Assembly (NCBI RefSeq): GCF_020382885.2
Contig: NC_058513.1
Span: forward strand, 14,781,641 to 14,845,640
DNA: 64,000 bases
Reading direction: 5' to 3'
DNA from: Scatophagus argus
Taxonomy: Eukaryota > Chordata > Actinopteri > Scatophagidae
The notes below the pieces were generated by a model, which did not search any database, was not told the origin of the DNA, and saw nothing but the letters and a program-made list of their open reading frames with translations. Below are positions 21,996 through 62,553 of the stretch, one piece after another (position 1 is the stretch's first letter; the number at the start of each line of letters is the position of its first letter). Both the position numbers and the translations under genes were made by a program.

Positions 21996-23939
21996 TTAAA
22001 AAAAAGACAAATAACTCTTCATAAAACTAAAACATGTTCTTTTTCTACTTTTTTTCTACACTTTCTTGGAGAATAAAAAAAGAGGATATCACATTAGCTA
22101 GTGGGCATGCTGACAGGCCATTTTTAACCTTCTGACAGAGCTAGTTTAGCTGTTTCCCCAAATCATTATTCTGTTATGACAGAAAATAAATTCATAATTG
22201 ATCAAAAAGCAAAGGCTCAGAAGCAAAAGAAAGTAGGATGAATAATACACACCCTTTCAATGAAGTCTTGAAGTCCTGTAAATAAAAAAGGTAATGTATT
22301 AGCAGTCTGCAGATTACTCTGAATGAATTAGACTCTTCTTGAGCTTCAGTAATTACCTTTAAAAATAAGTTATCAAGCCCTAAATCTTCTATGTTTTTCA
22401 CAGTGTCAGAGAGCGAGAGTGTGTCTCTGCTCATGTCTGCGATCAACTCCATCATGCGAGTCTTCCGAGCCTCTTCATCTCTTAATGCCGCCAGACTGGC
22501 TGCTTCCTCGGCCTTGAGGAAGAGACGAAGCTTCTCAAACTCTTCCTTAATCTTCCTCTCTGTGTCGCGGCTCTGCCTCTGTGGGTCACAGCAAAGAAAC
22601 CGTCATCCTCATCATTTCCCCGTGCAGGTTAAGATCAGACTGATCAAGTTTAAAACTGCTGACAAACCTTAATGTGCTCAACTGATGAATCACAAAAGTG
22701 TTTGACATTTTTAAAAGCTTTCCGCTTTTTTTGGATGTTCTTGTAAGGAACCTGAAATAAGGAGTGAGAAGGTAAATGTGGATGATTTTCTGTTTCATCA
22801 AGTCCAATTTTGTTTCAGCACTAAAATCCACACTGTGAAAAATCTTTTTAATCTAAATGTTTTATGAGCTGTACTACATAAATGAACTTGATTTAACATT
22901 AGCTCAAAGGTTTTTTAACAGTTTTTAACAGTTTAACAGGTTAAGGTTTAACAGTAAGCATACAATCCTACCGTGTTCCATTAATAAATGCAGAATTACA
23001 TTAACTTTAAAGGCTACCGGTACAATTCTCCACCCTGCGCTCCAAAATTGGCAAAACAGCTTAGATGAAGTAACACTCTCAAACACCGTTATCCACACCA
23101 CTACATATAATGAAGTTAAACACAGGCAATGAAATAACAAAACCAATTCACCTCAATACTCTCTCTGTAGTTTTCACTCAGACTTTTCAGACTGAAGTTA
23201 ATCGGAGGTTCAGTGTCAGGTACAGCTTTCTTACAAAGTGGGCATTGCCGGGAGATTTTCCCCTCCCAGGCTTTGTGGAGGCAGCCCCTACAGAAGCTGT
23301 GGCCACACTGCAACACCACAGCCTCAGTGAAAATATGCAAGCAAATCGAACAAGCAAGATCCTTGGGAACAGCCGGGGCTCTCGTTCTCTTTTTGGCAGC
23401 GGAGGACACCGGCTCATCTACATGCCGTCCCTCACCACAATTTATTTTTTCTGCAAGTCAAATAAACACGTTATTAAGAAATGTTACTGCTATAATTTAG
23501 ACCCAGTTTCCTCAGTGGGAAGTGTTAAATAGAAAGAGCTTATCACACAATAACAAAAAGATTTGTGTTCCCTACATATCTATTGTCTATAATAAATATG
23601 TAAGATGCATAAACAGGGCCTGCTCATAAGTCACCAAGCAGGCAGGAAACTGCCTAACAAATATGCATTACCTTGAATTAACTTTATTGCAAGGTCATTA
23701 TGATTCATCCTGTAGAGAATGTCCACAGTTGTCACCACAGCGCCATCTTCCCTGTAAACCTGCACCAGTTTATCCACAATATCCTCTCGGCTAGCGTTCT
23801 CCAGCTGGGCTATCAGGATGGGTCTGTATCCCTCTCTCTGGTTCTGGCTCAAGTACCACTTAAATTCCCTCAACGTTTTGTCACTCAGTTCATCCAGGTA
23901 ACGTTTCAGCAATTTTCCAGTTGACTGATGTTCAGTCAT
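20908..23939 (-). CDS. PYRIN-RING-coiled coil-PRY/SPRY protein (pyrin/TRIM-like, no B-box)
   Basis: Likely a RING-type E3 ubiquitin ligase that can also join PYD filaments (ASC/inflammasome); the function is inferred from domains. Minus-strand coding exons are 23939-23672, 23450-23152, 22751-22668, 22578-22357, 22275-22253, 21660-21542 and 21443-20908. They total 1,551 nt, all in phase: 516 aa and stop. PYD is 1-89, RING C3HC4 about 123-162 ([17 protein letters not shown]), coiled coil about 190-300, an amphipathic helix ([14 protein letters not shown]) about 320-335, and PRY/SPRY 339-516. The RING to SPRY part resembles fish TRIM35/zinc-binding A33 genes, but the B-box is missing and the intervening intron holds none. 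Mammalian pyrin (TRIM20) is PYD-B-box-CC-B30.2, so the domain sets only partly agree. Next gene downstream on the same strand: the NLR. Confidence 0.9.
21940..21995. repeat. (GTTT)n followed by poly-T and poly-G in an intron
   Basis: Tandem GTTT units run into a T stretch and then about 13 G. It lies inside the PYD-RING gene intron 22252-21661. Length is likely unstable and assembly-sensitive. Confidence 0.9.
22253..22751 (-). other. Coiled-coil exons of the PYD-RING gene
   Basis: Exons 22751-22668 (84 nt), 22578-22357 (222 nt) and 22275-22253 (23 nt) code charged heptad-like helices, e.g. [19 protein letters not shown]. The pattern 222 nt followed by a 23-nt mini exon is the common TRIM coiled-coil exon layout. 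Confidence 0.9.
23152..23450 (-). other. RING finger exon
   Basis: A 299-nt exon (phase 1 in, phase 0 out) with a basic linker ([12 protein letters not shown]) and a complete C3HC4 RING. It ends 27 residues after the last zinc ligand, where a B-box would normally follow. Confidence 0.95.
23672..23939 (-). other. PYRIN (PYD) exon
   Basis: 268 nt from ATG 23939 to donor GTAATG at 23671; 89 codons plus one base, the usual size of a single-exon PYD. The six-helix pattern is visible: [21 protein letters not shown], then [17 protein letters not shown] and [17 protein letters not shown], all typical of fish PYDs in ASC and NLR proteins. Confidence 0.9.
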
Positions 23940-24856
23940 TTTTTAATTTCCACAAGTTGTCACAGGATGTCAGAACAGTTGAGAAACGTTGAAGGAACTG
24001 TGACAGACATAAAACACAAAGTTAAGTTAGGCCTTCATTAAATGGAGCTTTTTGGGGTGGAAAAACCATTTAAAAATTATTTTAAGTTAATTGTCTGTTC
24101 TTGTCAAATGCACATTTCATTTATGGACTTGAGAAATGTGTCAGGATGGCTTAAAATTTTTATTTTTGGGTTTGCCTTGAAAAGAAAAGTCTTCACATAT
24201 TTGTCTGACAAGAGACAAAACCATAGAGGACATACAAACATCCGTCTCAGTGAAAAGCCAGTATTTCATTGAACAGTTTCTACATGCTGCAACTCTGCCT
24301 GTTGAACAGATGGTGGAAGCAAAGTCCAGGTTGTGCCGTGTCGGGTTTACTGGCTCCAGGTACAGTACGGCCTTCGACTGATTGGACATTTAAAAGCAGA
24401 CAATAACACCAATGTTTGTTTTGACCCTGATTTTTTTCAACCAAAAAAATAAATAAACATGGATCTGCACAATGACTCCAAAGGATTACATCAAACAACA
24501 AATTCTGGATTTGAAATTTAAGTACCAGTTCACAGTTTTTTGCTCTTATGAATGCTGAAACAGAAAACAATAACAACACACACACAAACCAATAACTTTG
24601 TAGACAGAGAATACACTTATATATGTTTATGTATGTGTATATACACATATATATACAGTTTTTTAACACTGGTCTCCTATCACAAGGAAGAGGAAGTAAG
24701 CCGTCGTCTCTGTCTTATGGATCATCTACCACAACCTCTGTACAGTCTGCCCAGGTTGGTTATTCGACAGTTAAATGATTAGCTAGTGCTAATCATGCAG
24801 AGAAAATTAAACTATTATTAAACTATAACTCTTAATTAGCTTTATTTACTGCTCAC

Positions 24857-24941
24857 CTTTGTTATTTGGTTTAATTCCAATACGGTCACAAATGTTTAGG
24901 AGCTCTTCTTTTGTCGTTACATCCCGGAGCAACTGTTTCAT
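24857..24941 (-). other. Candidate alternative first coding exon
   Basis: ATG at 24941 opens 28 codons (MKQLLRDVTTKEELLNICDR, then IGIKPNNK) and meets a good donor GTGAGC at 24856. It ends in phase 1, like the PYD exon. It could therefore splice in frame to the RING exon (23450) or to the NLR linker exon (19488). The short helix-like peptide is not a domain I recognise. It could also be a chance frame or part of another gene. Confidence 0.35.
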
Positions 24942-24972
24942 TTCAGGTGCTTTTGTTCAACACTGCATTCCA

Positions 24973-24986
24973 CTGCCCCCTAGTGG
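24973..24986 (-). promoter_or_regulatory. CTCF-like motif
   Basis: CTGCCCCCTAGTGG is the reverse complement of the CTCF core pattern (CCACTAGGGGGCAG). It lies 32 bases upstream of the candidate first exon and between the immune genes and camk2g. The same word also occurs inside dispersed repeats, so binding is not certain. Confidence 0.45.
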
Positions 24987-27238
24987 TGAGAGTGGTACAC
25001 TGCATTACATTATCCCAACACCACTGACTGTGTATAAATATGTTGAGGAGACCTTCAACGTAATACTGTGCTTTTGTTGTGCATAATCCTACGTTATCCG
25101 GGGCCATGTAGTATTTATCATTTTCTTGTGAACAATGTTTCTCCTTGCATTCACTGTCACTAACCAAATAGCATTGTATGCCTCTTTGAAGTTGTGCTGA
25201 ATGGATTTTCTTCCTCGTAAAACATCCACAGATCCTTTTTCTATATATATATCTGCCTGCACTGTTTACATCCATGTTTACTTCTTCACTGCTTTTGCTG
25301 GCACGTTGTTGTGTTTCTTCTTCAGTGGAGACAATACTCACATTCCCATACATACACCGAAACAGTCATGCCTTGCAGTAATTATTCATGTTGTTCATAT
25401 CATCAAAAGTGAGTCTGAAGTTAATATTAGGCCTTCAGAAGTTAATCAGATGTAGTGAGAATCTTCCAAAGATTTCATTTTCTTGTGAAATTCTCTCTGT
25501 GATTCCACCAAAAGTGGTGCTGAGGAATACTAATACAATGTGGGAAATTAATGCTAAAAAGACAGTAACTTTATATTTTTGCACAGGACAAAGACTGATT
25601 TTGTTTCCAGGCAAATTTGAGGTTTCTGCTGGTTGGTGTAGTTTTCATTAGGCCTCCTTAGAGTCCACATGGAGTAGTCTGGGGCACCTTGGAGCAACCA
25701 GAGCATGATAGGGAGATGTTGAATTTCTAACAGCACTTAAGTATATATAACTAAATCAACCTGAGTAAAAAAATAAAAATATTAAGAGGAGAATCCAGAC
25801 TCCCAATGACTAAACTCTACAATCATCAGAGAAGAGCTGAGTACATGTCACCTCTGATCTTTCCTGTGATGTTCAAAAATATTATTTATTTCCTTGGCTG
25901 AGCTGACTGAGCACACTGGCATTTCATCAGCTACACACACACTGACTCCCGGGTGCTGTCCAACATGACCACGACTGTCAGCGACTGACTTGCTGAGCAG
26001 TTGGAGGTCAGCAGCTTATCGCTCCAGGGTGTCACGATGGTATCCGCTGAAGGAGAAAAGAGTGTTACTCATTCACTTCCCCCCCAGTCAGATTTTTTCC
26101 CCTCCAAAGCAGCAGAGAACAGGAGTGTCATGACTCAGCTCTTGGCCTCATCCACTCTCTCAGTTGTGATGATGTAACAGATGGCATATTCGCCCTCATT
26201 AGTCACAACAAAAGGGAAAGTCATCCCTAAATGTATCACAGCTAGCGAAGCTGTGTTTGCACAATTAGTCTTTTTTGGATACAAACACAACTTCAGCAGA
26301 CTTGATGTTTTGGCTCTGCAGATGATACCACTGGACTGTTTTAGCTCTAAGAAGGCATGTGTGGCTACAAGCTTCAACCGAGCTCGTACAAAAAAACACA
26401 GGAGCAATAAATCTGGATGGATTGTCTGCTGCTATTAAAAGCACATTCACTGCTATTACATATGGTGATACTAGCTGACCATCATCATCTAATCACCAGA
26501 TTCCCAGCGAATGTTTTCCCTGAGATCTTTGCAAGGTGTAAGAACATCAGCATCCTTTTGCCATTTTCAAAAGTTGTGTGTTTTTCGCAGCGGGGTGGCA
26601 TGGGAACGCCAAGTGATGTCAACACAGAAAGGGCTGGACTGGGCATGGAGATAAGGTTGCTCAAGAGAAAGATGGCAATAAGTCTAACTGTAATAATACT
26701 ACAATATGGAAAATGGCACAGAGACATTCCTTTTTCTTTTTCCTCGCTGAGTGCCAGTTCTTAGCTGAAACCATCCTACTTTCTCTTCTTTCGGCTTCAC
26801 TCCTCTTCCCTCCTCTGCTCCTCTGTCTCTCATGAAGCGGGCAAGGCGTAGTGTGTGGTTGGTGTGAGATAACAAAGGCTGAGGAGTTCACCATTATATA
26901 ATTTCTGTGGAGGCTGAGGAGGTGGAGGAAGAGGAGGAGAGGCAGCAAGGTTAGCACGTAGGAAAAGGAGGGCAGGAGAGGGCTGCTAGCCTACGTTGCA
27001 GTGCTCATTTGTCTTCCACATAACACACACACACACACAGGCTGGCCTCCTTTTCTTGCTCTTCATCACGGCTTCAGCAGGCTGCACTAGCTGATATGGC
27101 CTTATAATATTTGAACTTTTTCGGTGTTTCAGCTTTGTGTTCCCACGCCGACAACCACACATAAAGATTTTCAAGTGAAATCACCATTTTGCTCTCCATC
27201 TCTCTGACACTATGTGAGCCAGAGTGCTGAGCAGGCAG

Positions 27239-27240
<2 letters not shown>

Positions 27241-27269
<29 letters not shown>
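27241..27269. repeat. (AC)n microsatellite
   Basis: About 14 uninterrupted AC units, intergenic, upstream of camk2g. Confidence 0.95.
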
Positions 27270-27271
<2 letters not shown>

Positions 27272-27959
27272 GCCTCTAACTCTCAGGCTCTATGGCTCCC
27301 TTCAGCCCCACCCGCATGTCCTCCGATGGCCTCCCACTCATGCCACATTAAACATTTAGTGAGGCACTCTGGATCTGTGTGACACCATCTTTTAGCGCCG
27401 CCAAGCTAACAGCGCTCACTCTGTGGAAAAACATAGGTGCATGTTCGTAGGTGGAAACCTGATACAGCAGTCACACTATTCGCTCTACCCATCCCTGTCT
27501 CTCTTATGCGCACGCACGCTTGCACTCTCGAATGCAAAGGCAAAATCACTGGTTCAGAAAGGATTTCTGTGTTGAGAGCAAGACCTGCATTAATCAATAT
27601 TGATTCCTGGAGTGTGTGTCTGCATGTGCATGTACTTATGCAATGTGTGTCTGCGCCTATGTGTGTGTGTTTGTGCGGGTCACAGTTTGCCTCTCTGCTG
27701 CAGTGAGGTGTGACCCAGGGTTGGGTGTATCCCAACCAGTGCAGTAAAATGCTGCTGTGATGTTCCCTGCAATATTTTGAAGAGATGAGAACAGACAGGC
27801 TCTGCATGCCAAAGCTGTCTTTTCAGCCAATCATATGGACCTCTGCGGGATGCTGTACCTTTCAACAAAATGTCACCCAATTATTGGCACATCGGTGAGC
27901 AACCGATCTAGTCCACACAAGGTATAGAATTCAGCACCATCTCCCCACATTTTCAGTGA

Positions 27960-28270
27960 CTTCATTGAACTAGAGCCGGTCTCATGCCGCACGAGCCTAT
28001 TCTCGCGAGAATTCCTCCCCTTTACTACATACACTCACATACACGGACACACACATACACACACACACCATCATCATCACTCCTCCTCCTCCTCTCCTCT
28101 CCCCAGCCCCTCCCTTTCCGTCTCTGCTCGCCTCTATCCTCTTCAGCCTTGCCTGCCTGTCAGAAAGGTACTCCAGTATTGGAGGCTAGGCTACCCTCCT
28201 CCTGGACCCCGTACGAGAGCCAGCCACCGTCGTACCCCAAGGCTCGGGCTCCCCGCTCACGGCTCCAACC
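27960..28270 (+). promoter_or_regulatory. camk2g: camk2g promoter/5'UTR
   Basis: CpG-rich sequence directly before the CaMKII start codon. It includes a perfect TCTCGCGAGA palindrome at 28001-28010, an AC-rich stretch at 28028-28070 and a CTCCTC tract. No TATA box is evident; it looks like a CpG-island promoter. The transcription start cannot be placed from sequence alone. Confidence 0.6.
28001..28010. promoter_or_regulatory. TCTCGCGAGA promoter palindrome
   Basis: This exact 10-mer is a known CpG-island core promoter element, bound by BANP when unmethylated. It is 261 bases before the camk2g ATG. Confidence 0.6.
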
Positions 28271-57975
<29,705 letters not shown>

Positions 57976-58852
57976 TCAGGTCAGCGACGAGCCTCTCGCG
58001 CACAGTTTCAGTGCAGGTGAAGCGTCTTGTGAGAACGAAACCTAATTTGCTGCTTTTCTCCTCACCCCCTCCAGTGGTCCTGAGCCTCCAGTCTACTGGA
58101 GTGTGTGTTTTGGGGGGCAGTTTTTTTCAGCGAGTGTGTTTCAGAGGCACGTTCTCTGCGTGGATTGGCTAGTGCCAGGAGCCCGGCCGGGCGAGATCGC
58201 ATCCCTCTCCACGATACCAACCAATCCTGTCCCCCCTTTGACCTGCTGGGGGCCGGCTGAACACAAGACACCGCCCCCATGGGATGATGCATGCATCTGG
58301 CGCCTGATTGGAGGGCGCGTCTTTGCCCTCTATCCCTCCCCTGGCAGCCATCTTTTTTCTGCCCGCGCGAGATGAGACGTCCTGCGTGAGGAGAGGATTT
58401 ACAGTTGAACTTGTGACAGTTTATGAGTATGAGTTATGAATATGCTGTGTAAATTATGACTAGATGTACCAGAAACCACCAAAACCCAACCAAGCATTTA
58501 TATTCACTATCTAACAAGGGACGAAACAGAAGAGAGTTTGAGGTTAGCAGCTGAGATTTCGGACGCATTTTTTTGGCATTCTAGGGAATACCGGGTCTAA
58601 AGTGTTGTGCTCGTTACCCGGACGTTGGTGTAAAGACGTAGGGAGGGATTTTCCTCAGCTGAATTGTAGGGGGAAAAAAAAAACAGTCAAGTCGGCTCAG
58701 TCAGAGAACTTGATGACGAGAGAAACTTGATATCAAAAACATGAAGCACCAAAGTGTAGAACTTTAGGCTTTTTGTGTGTTTATGTGTTTTTGTTTGTGT
58801 GCTTGTTTTCCGACCGAACGGAAAAAAAAAATCGTGTTATTGTGGGATTTCG

Positions 58853-58878
58853 GTGGGAGGGAGGGAGGGAGGGTGGGG
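58853..58878 (+). promoter_or_regulatory. G-quadruplex-forming motif in the camk2g 3'UTR
   Basis: Five or six GGG tracts separated by single bases (GGTGGGAGGGAGGGAGGG and onward to GGGTGGGGG) fit the strongest class of RNA G-quadruplex. It is on the mRNA sense strand, 0.9 kb after the stop codon. Confidence 0.7.
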
Positions 58879-60730
58879 GATGATGTCTGATTTGAGGTCA
58901 TGTGTTTTGTTGTGTTTTTAGCGTCCTGTTCCTTTTCTTGCGTTCCTGTGAACAAGCGGAGCCTCTTCGTTTCTCTTTGTTTGGTTTTTATTTGCGTCTG
59001 GCTGATCCTGTATTCGAGGCTCCTTTTTTTTTTAAAATCAGCTGAGTTTTTAAAAAGAGGGATTTTATTGTGCAAGTTTAAAGCTAACCTGCGCGTGTTA
59101 GCACATTCTGCTGTGTCTGTATGCAGTGGAGGGAGAGAGCAGGCCGGGAATGGCGTCCGCGTTTTGCATGTTTGCCCGCCGCCTCTCCCTCATCCAACCT
59201 TCCCCAAAATCTGTCCTTTTCTTCTCTCTCTTAAACCTCTTTTAACGGTCCCTCCCTCCCACTCGTTTTCTCTGTAATTCTGCAAGGGCCTGGTTTGTTT
59301 ATAATCACTGTGTAAATACAGTGTATGTATAGATATATGTAGAAAAGTGTAATATATGTACATGTATCTAAGAGACACTCATCCTGTGCATCTGGGCATG
59401 ACCTGTGATCCCAGTCTAGTTCTCCTCACCGATTTCAATTGCTTCAGTTCTCCTCCTCGAACTACTTCCTTACAATATTGGTAGGTCTGGATGATTCACA
59501 ACAAAACATGTGGGCCACCATCTCCAGTCCCGTGGCCGTAAGACTGTTTAGAGACTGGGAATTAAAATAAATAAATAAATATAACAGGTTGAGAATAGTC
59601 TGACCCAACAAGACTCTGAGTTTTTAAACATGAAGACCTTCATCATAGTGTCCTTAACTCCTGATCCCACAATGCTGTGAGCCATCTCTTCATATCATAT
59701 GCACACACACACACACACACACACGCCTGGTGGTGTGTTTAGGCTTTGTAACATATCTTGCACCACTGCTGTGTGACCGCGGTGCCACCCTTGCTGTGCT
59801 GCTTAATTGTCTCCATCCATCCGCGACAGTCGTATCTTAACCCCCTCCACCCTGCGTGTACCAACGAGTCCCTACTCGAGATGTTTATTTGTACCTCTCT
59901 GTTGTTTCTCTGTTCTCGTGTTACTGGTTTGAGGTTTTTTGTTATTTTTCTTTTTGTTTTGTTTTCTTTTTGTCGTCGCCGTTGCTGTTAACTTGTCGTT
60001 TGGTAAGTTGCCGATCTGCCAAGCTGGAGTTCTGCACTCTTCCCTCGCACACGGGAAAATTTAAAAACAAAGAAAAAATATTTAAAAAAAAAAAATTTGA
60101 AAAGAGAGAGGAAAGACAACACAAAATTACAGATTGAGTGATCATAGATTATTAAATGACTAAATTATTTATTAGTGTAATCTACCCTTGGTGGTTTTAA
60201 ATCGTGCCTGCTCAGCTGAGAGGAGTTTTGGAAGCCAGAGAAAGAGTTGGTCTGCTGAACCGGAGCGGGAGACCTCGTTATATGCATGTTTCAGTTACGC
60301 ATTTCTACCATGTACCTACCTGAATACGGATGGAGCTAGTGTTAATATATGATAATTGCATCTTTTGAAATAAGAATTTCCTCCGTCCAGAATGTTGAAT
60401 AGGTGACATGAAAAATACAAAAAAAAGCAAAAAATTTTTTCTCTTTAAAAACAAAAAAAAAAACAACAAAAACACACAAAAAAAAATGGATTCAGGAGCC
60501 GTAGCTTGGTATGAGGCCCTCGATGTTAGCGTTTTCCCTGCGTTGTAATGATATACTATTGGGCTGCGCTTTCTCCCCCAGCCTTCACATGGATGCTGGA
60601 GTTTTTTTGCATGATCATGATGTACAATGAAATACAACCATGAATTGACGACTATCAAGTGTTTGTCTGAGTGTTAGTTGGTCTTCATCATAACTTTGTT
60701 ATTCTTCGAACTTGGATCTTGAAAGTATTT

Positions 60731-60736
60731 AATAAA
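60731..60736 (+). terminator. camk2g: Distal poly(A) signal of camk2g
   Basis: AATAAA at the end of the presumed 3'UTR. Nearer AATAAA words at about 59566-59577 may give a shorter form. Confidence 0.45.
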
Positions 60737-60755
60737 AATACTATTTCAGCACTGG

Positions 60756-62321
60756 TTCGCCTCCCTCGACTCGTTTATTCCGCGAAGGCCTGTCGCCGTC
60801 TCGTCATGTCTCATTTGGCGGAAACACTTTCGTCCCTTCTCCGACCAGTATCTTACTGGAAAGGCATCCATTCCCTGGAAATGTATTCCCAACGACCTGC
60901 CAAAACACTTTTGTGTTTACACCCTGGTTGCTTTTAAGCACCACGGCTTCTGAACTGATACTGACTGTCTGGTACCTCATGTCCTCACATTGCCCACATA
61001 ACCTTTTTTTTATTTATTATTTATTTCCAGCCTGTGAATTTTTGGCATTTTTAGTCTGGATTTAGCAGGGATTTCATCAGCAGCGTCTCAGCTCAAAATC
61101 ACCAAATTTGGACCTAATGGAGACATTCAGCACATGTTTCTTGTTGTGTAACACTGCAGCATTGATTAGTCATGCCGAATATCTGCTCATGTGGTCCTCT
61201 TGTCCAATTTTAGGAAAGGAAACGCAGGTGACGTTTTGCATTAAGGAAAGAAAAGGTTATGATTTGAACAGAGGAAAACAAACCCAGTTCTGGATCTTGC
61301 TCCAGTAAAAGTGAGACTGTGTGTCTGTGTTTGACTGGATGCTCAGGACACCACCTGACATTACAGCTGGCATAATATTTGCCCTCCATACTTGTCTGTC
61401 ATCACATAAAGTCAGATTAAGCCCTGCATAACACTGCATAGCCTCCAGGCCGTTAACAATACACACAGGATAAAACAATCACCGCTGTCCATCCAGCAGC
61501 TCGTACATCGTCCCGTCTCACCACCACCAGCCCTTCTGTCCTCCAGTGCTGTCGTTTTAGCTCTATCAAGTGCTGTGAAGTGTTGAGAAATGCCGCAGCC
61601 TTATTTAAAACGGTTTTGTGGTGTTATTTATGATGTTCCCGGTTATTTTAAGGACCAAGTCTGTGTGTGTGTGTGTGTGTGTCCCTGGGATGTAGGACAG
61701 CTCCCACTGGTTCCTCTGCTTTCTGTGTGATTAATGAGGAGAGTCCAGCAGTTGGTTAAGTTTGACACTCGCACTTTCTTTCTCAAAGACACAAAAAGGG
61801 AGAAACTCTTGAGGGAATGTGTCTTGTTAGCGTTCGCTGACCTCCGACTCTTTGTGTCAATAAAATTAGAAGAAAGCGTGACCCGGGGCAGGTCTCCTGC
61901 ATCTAAATTACTTTTTGATTTTATTGAGGTCTTAAAGGGCAGCTTATACAAATGTTTACAGTCATTTGTAACTATACACACACCCACTCACCAAGGTGCT
62001 TCTCAAAAAAACATAAAATCCCTTTTTTTCAAGGCCCGTAGCAGCTTGTAAAGTGATATCAATCTTGTCATGTAAAGCTGGATTTATACTTCTGCATCAA
62101 GAGGCAGACCACAGCATTGATTTACAGCATCAAGACCACTTAAGGGATTATAGATGTCTTTCGTTTCATAAATATACCCTGAACTGGGTACAGAATAATC
62201 CTGCTGGAACTCAGTTTCGGTATCTGTAAAGGATCCCCGAGATCCCCTTCTAATGGTGTGAGAGAGGTACAGTGAAAAAAAATAAACCATTTTTATTGTT
62301 TTTATTCCATAAAATGTGTAT
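60756..62321. other. Intergenic region, camk2g to TRIM gene
   Basis: Nothing coding is recognised. Contains a (GT)n run at 61662-61681. The TRIM gene and camk2g converge here; minus-strand AATAAA words at 62292-62297, 62301-62306 and 62324-62329 probably serve the TRIM gene. Confidence 0.5.
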
Positions 62322-62553
62322 GATTTATTATCTAAGGTCTAAGTTGAGTACCTCAACCCCATTTGTGTATTTACAGGCCCTCAGATTTAACCACTGACAG
62401 GCCTAGATTTGTAGTGATTTTTGTTTGATGACAGCTACAGTTAGCAAAGTCTTCAGTAGGGAAAAAAAATGGTCTTGGGGCTGGTTGCCACAGAAAGATT
62501 TAACTACTGAAACGTAACATATTTTTCATTTTGGTCTTTTCATGGGATTCGTC

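Larger units (their letters stand above)
24942..27960. other. Intergenic region between immune genes and camk2g
   Basis: No gene with recognisable product is visible. It contains a CTCF-like motif at 24973, short open frames that look like chance, and AC runs at 27023-27040 and 27241-27269. The right end rises in CpG toward the camk2g promoter. Confidence 0.5.
57976..60755 (+). other. camk2g: camk2g 3'UTR
   Basis: No further gene is seen. It holds a G-quadruplex-type run (58853-58878), a Pumilio-type word TGTAAATA at 59311, an AAAT run near 59566-59580, an AC microsatellite (59702-59724) and long A-runs near 60068-60096 and 60450-60486. The most distal AATAAA is at 60731. Confidence 0.55.

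Noticed and set aside
22752..23151. Possible missed B-box exon in the PYD-RING gene
   Set aside because: I looked for Cys/His spacing on the minus strand of this intron and found only a hydrophobic chance frame without B-box ligands.
24600..24662. Palindromic ATATATGT...ACATATATAT stretch as a structured RNA
   Set aside because: Simple TA/CA dinucleotide sequence; self-complementarity follows from composition alone.
24943..25353. 136-codon minus-strand open frame upstream of the candidate first exon
   Set aside because: No recognisable domain, no splice-site support, and many cysteine/tyrosine residues typical of chance frames in AT-rich DNA.
26135..26407. 90-codon minus-strand frame with a protein-like end (TFPFVVTNEGEYAICYI)
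   Set aside because: Looks mildly protein-like, but I recognise no family, and no splice sites or neighbours support it. Not listed as a gene.
58103..58375. 90-codon frame after the camk2g stop
   Set aside because: Lies in the 3'UTR, low-complexity start, no similarity that I recognise to any CaMKII extension.
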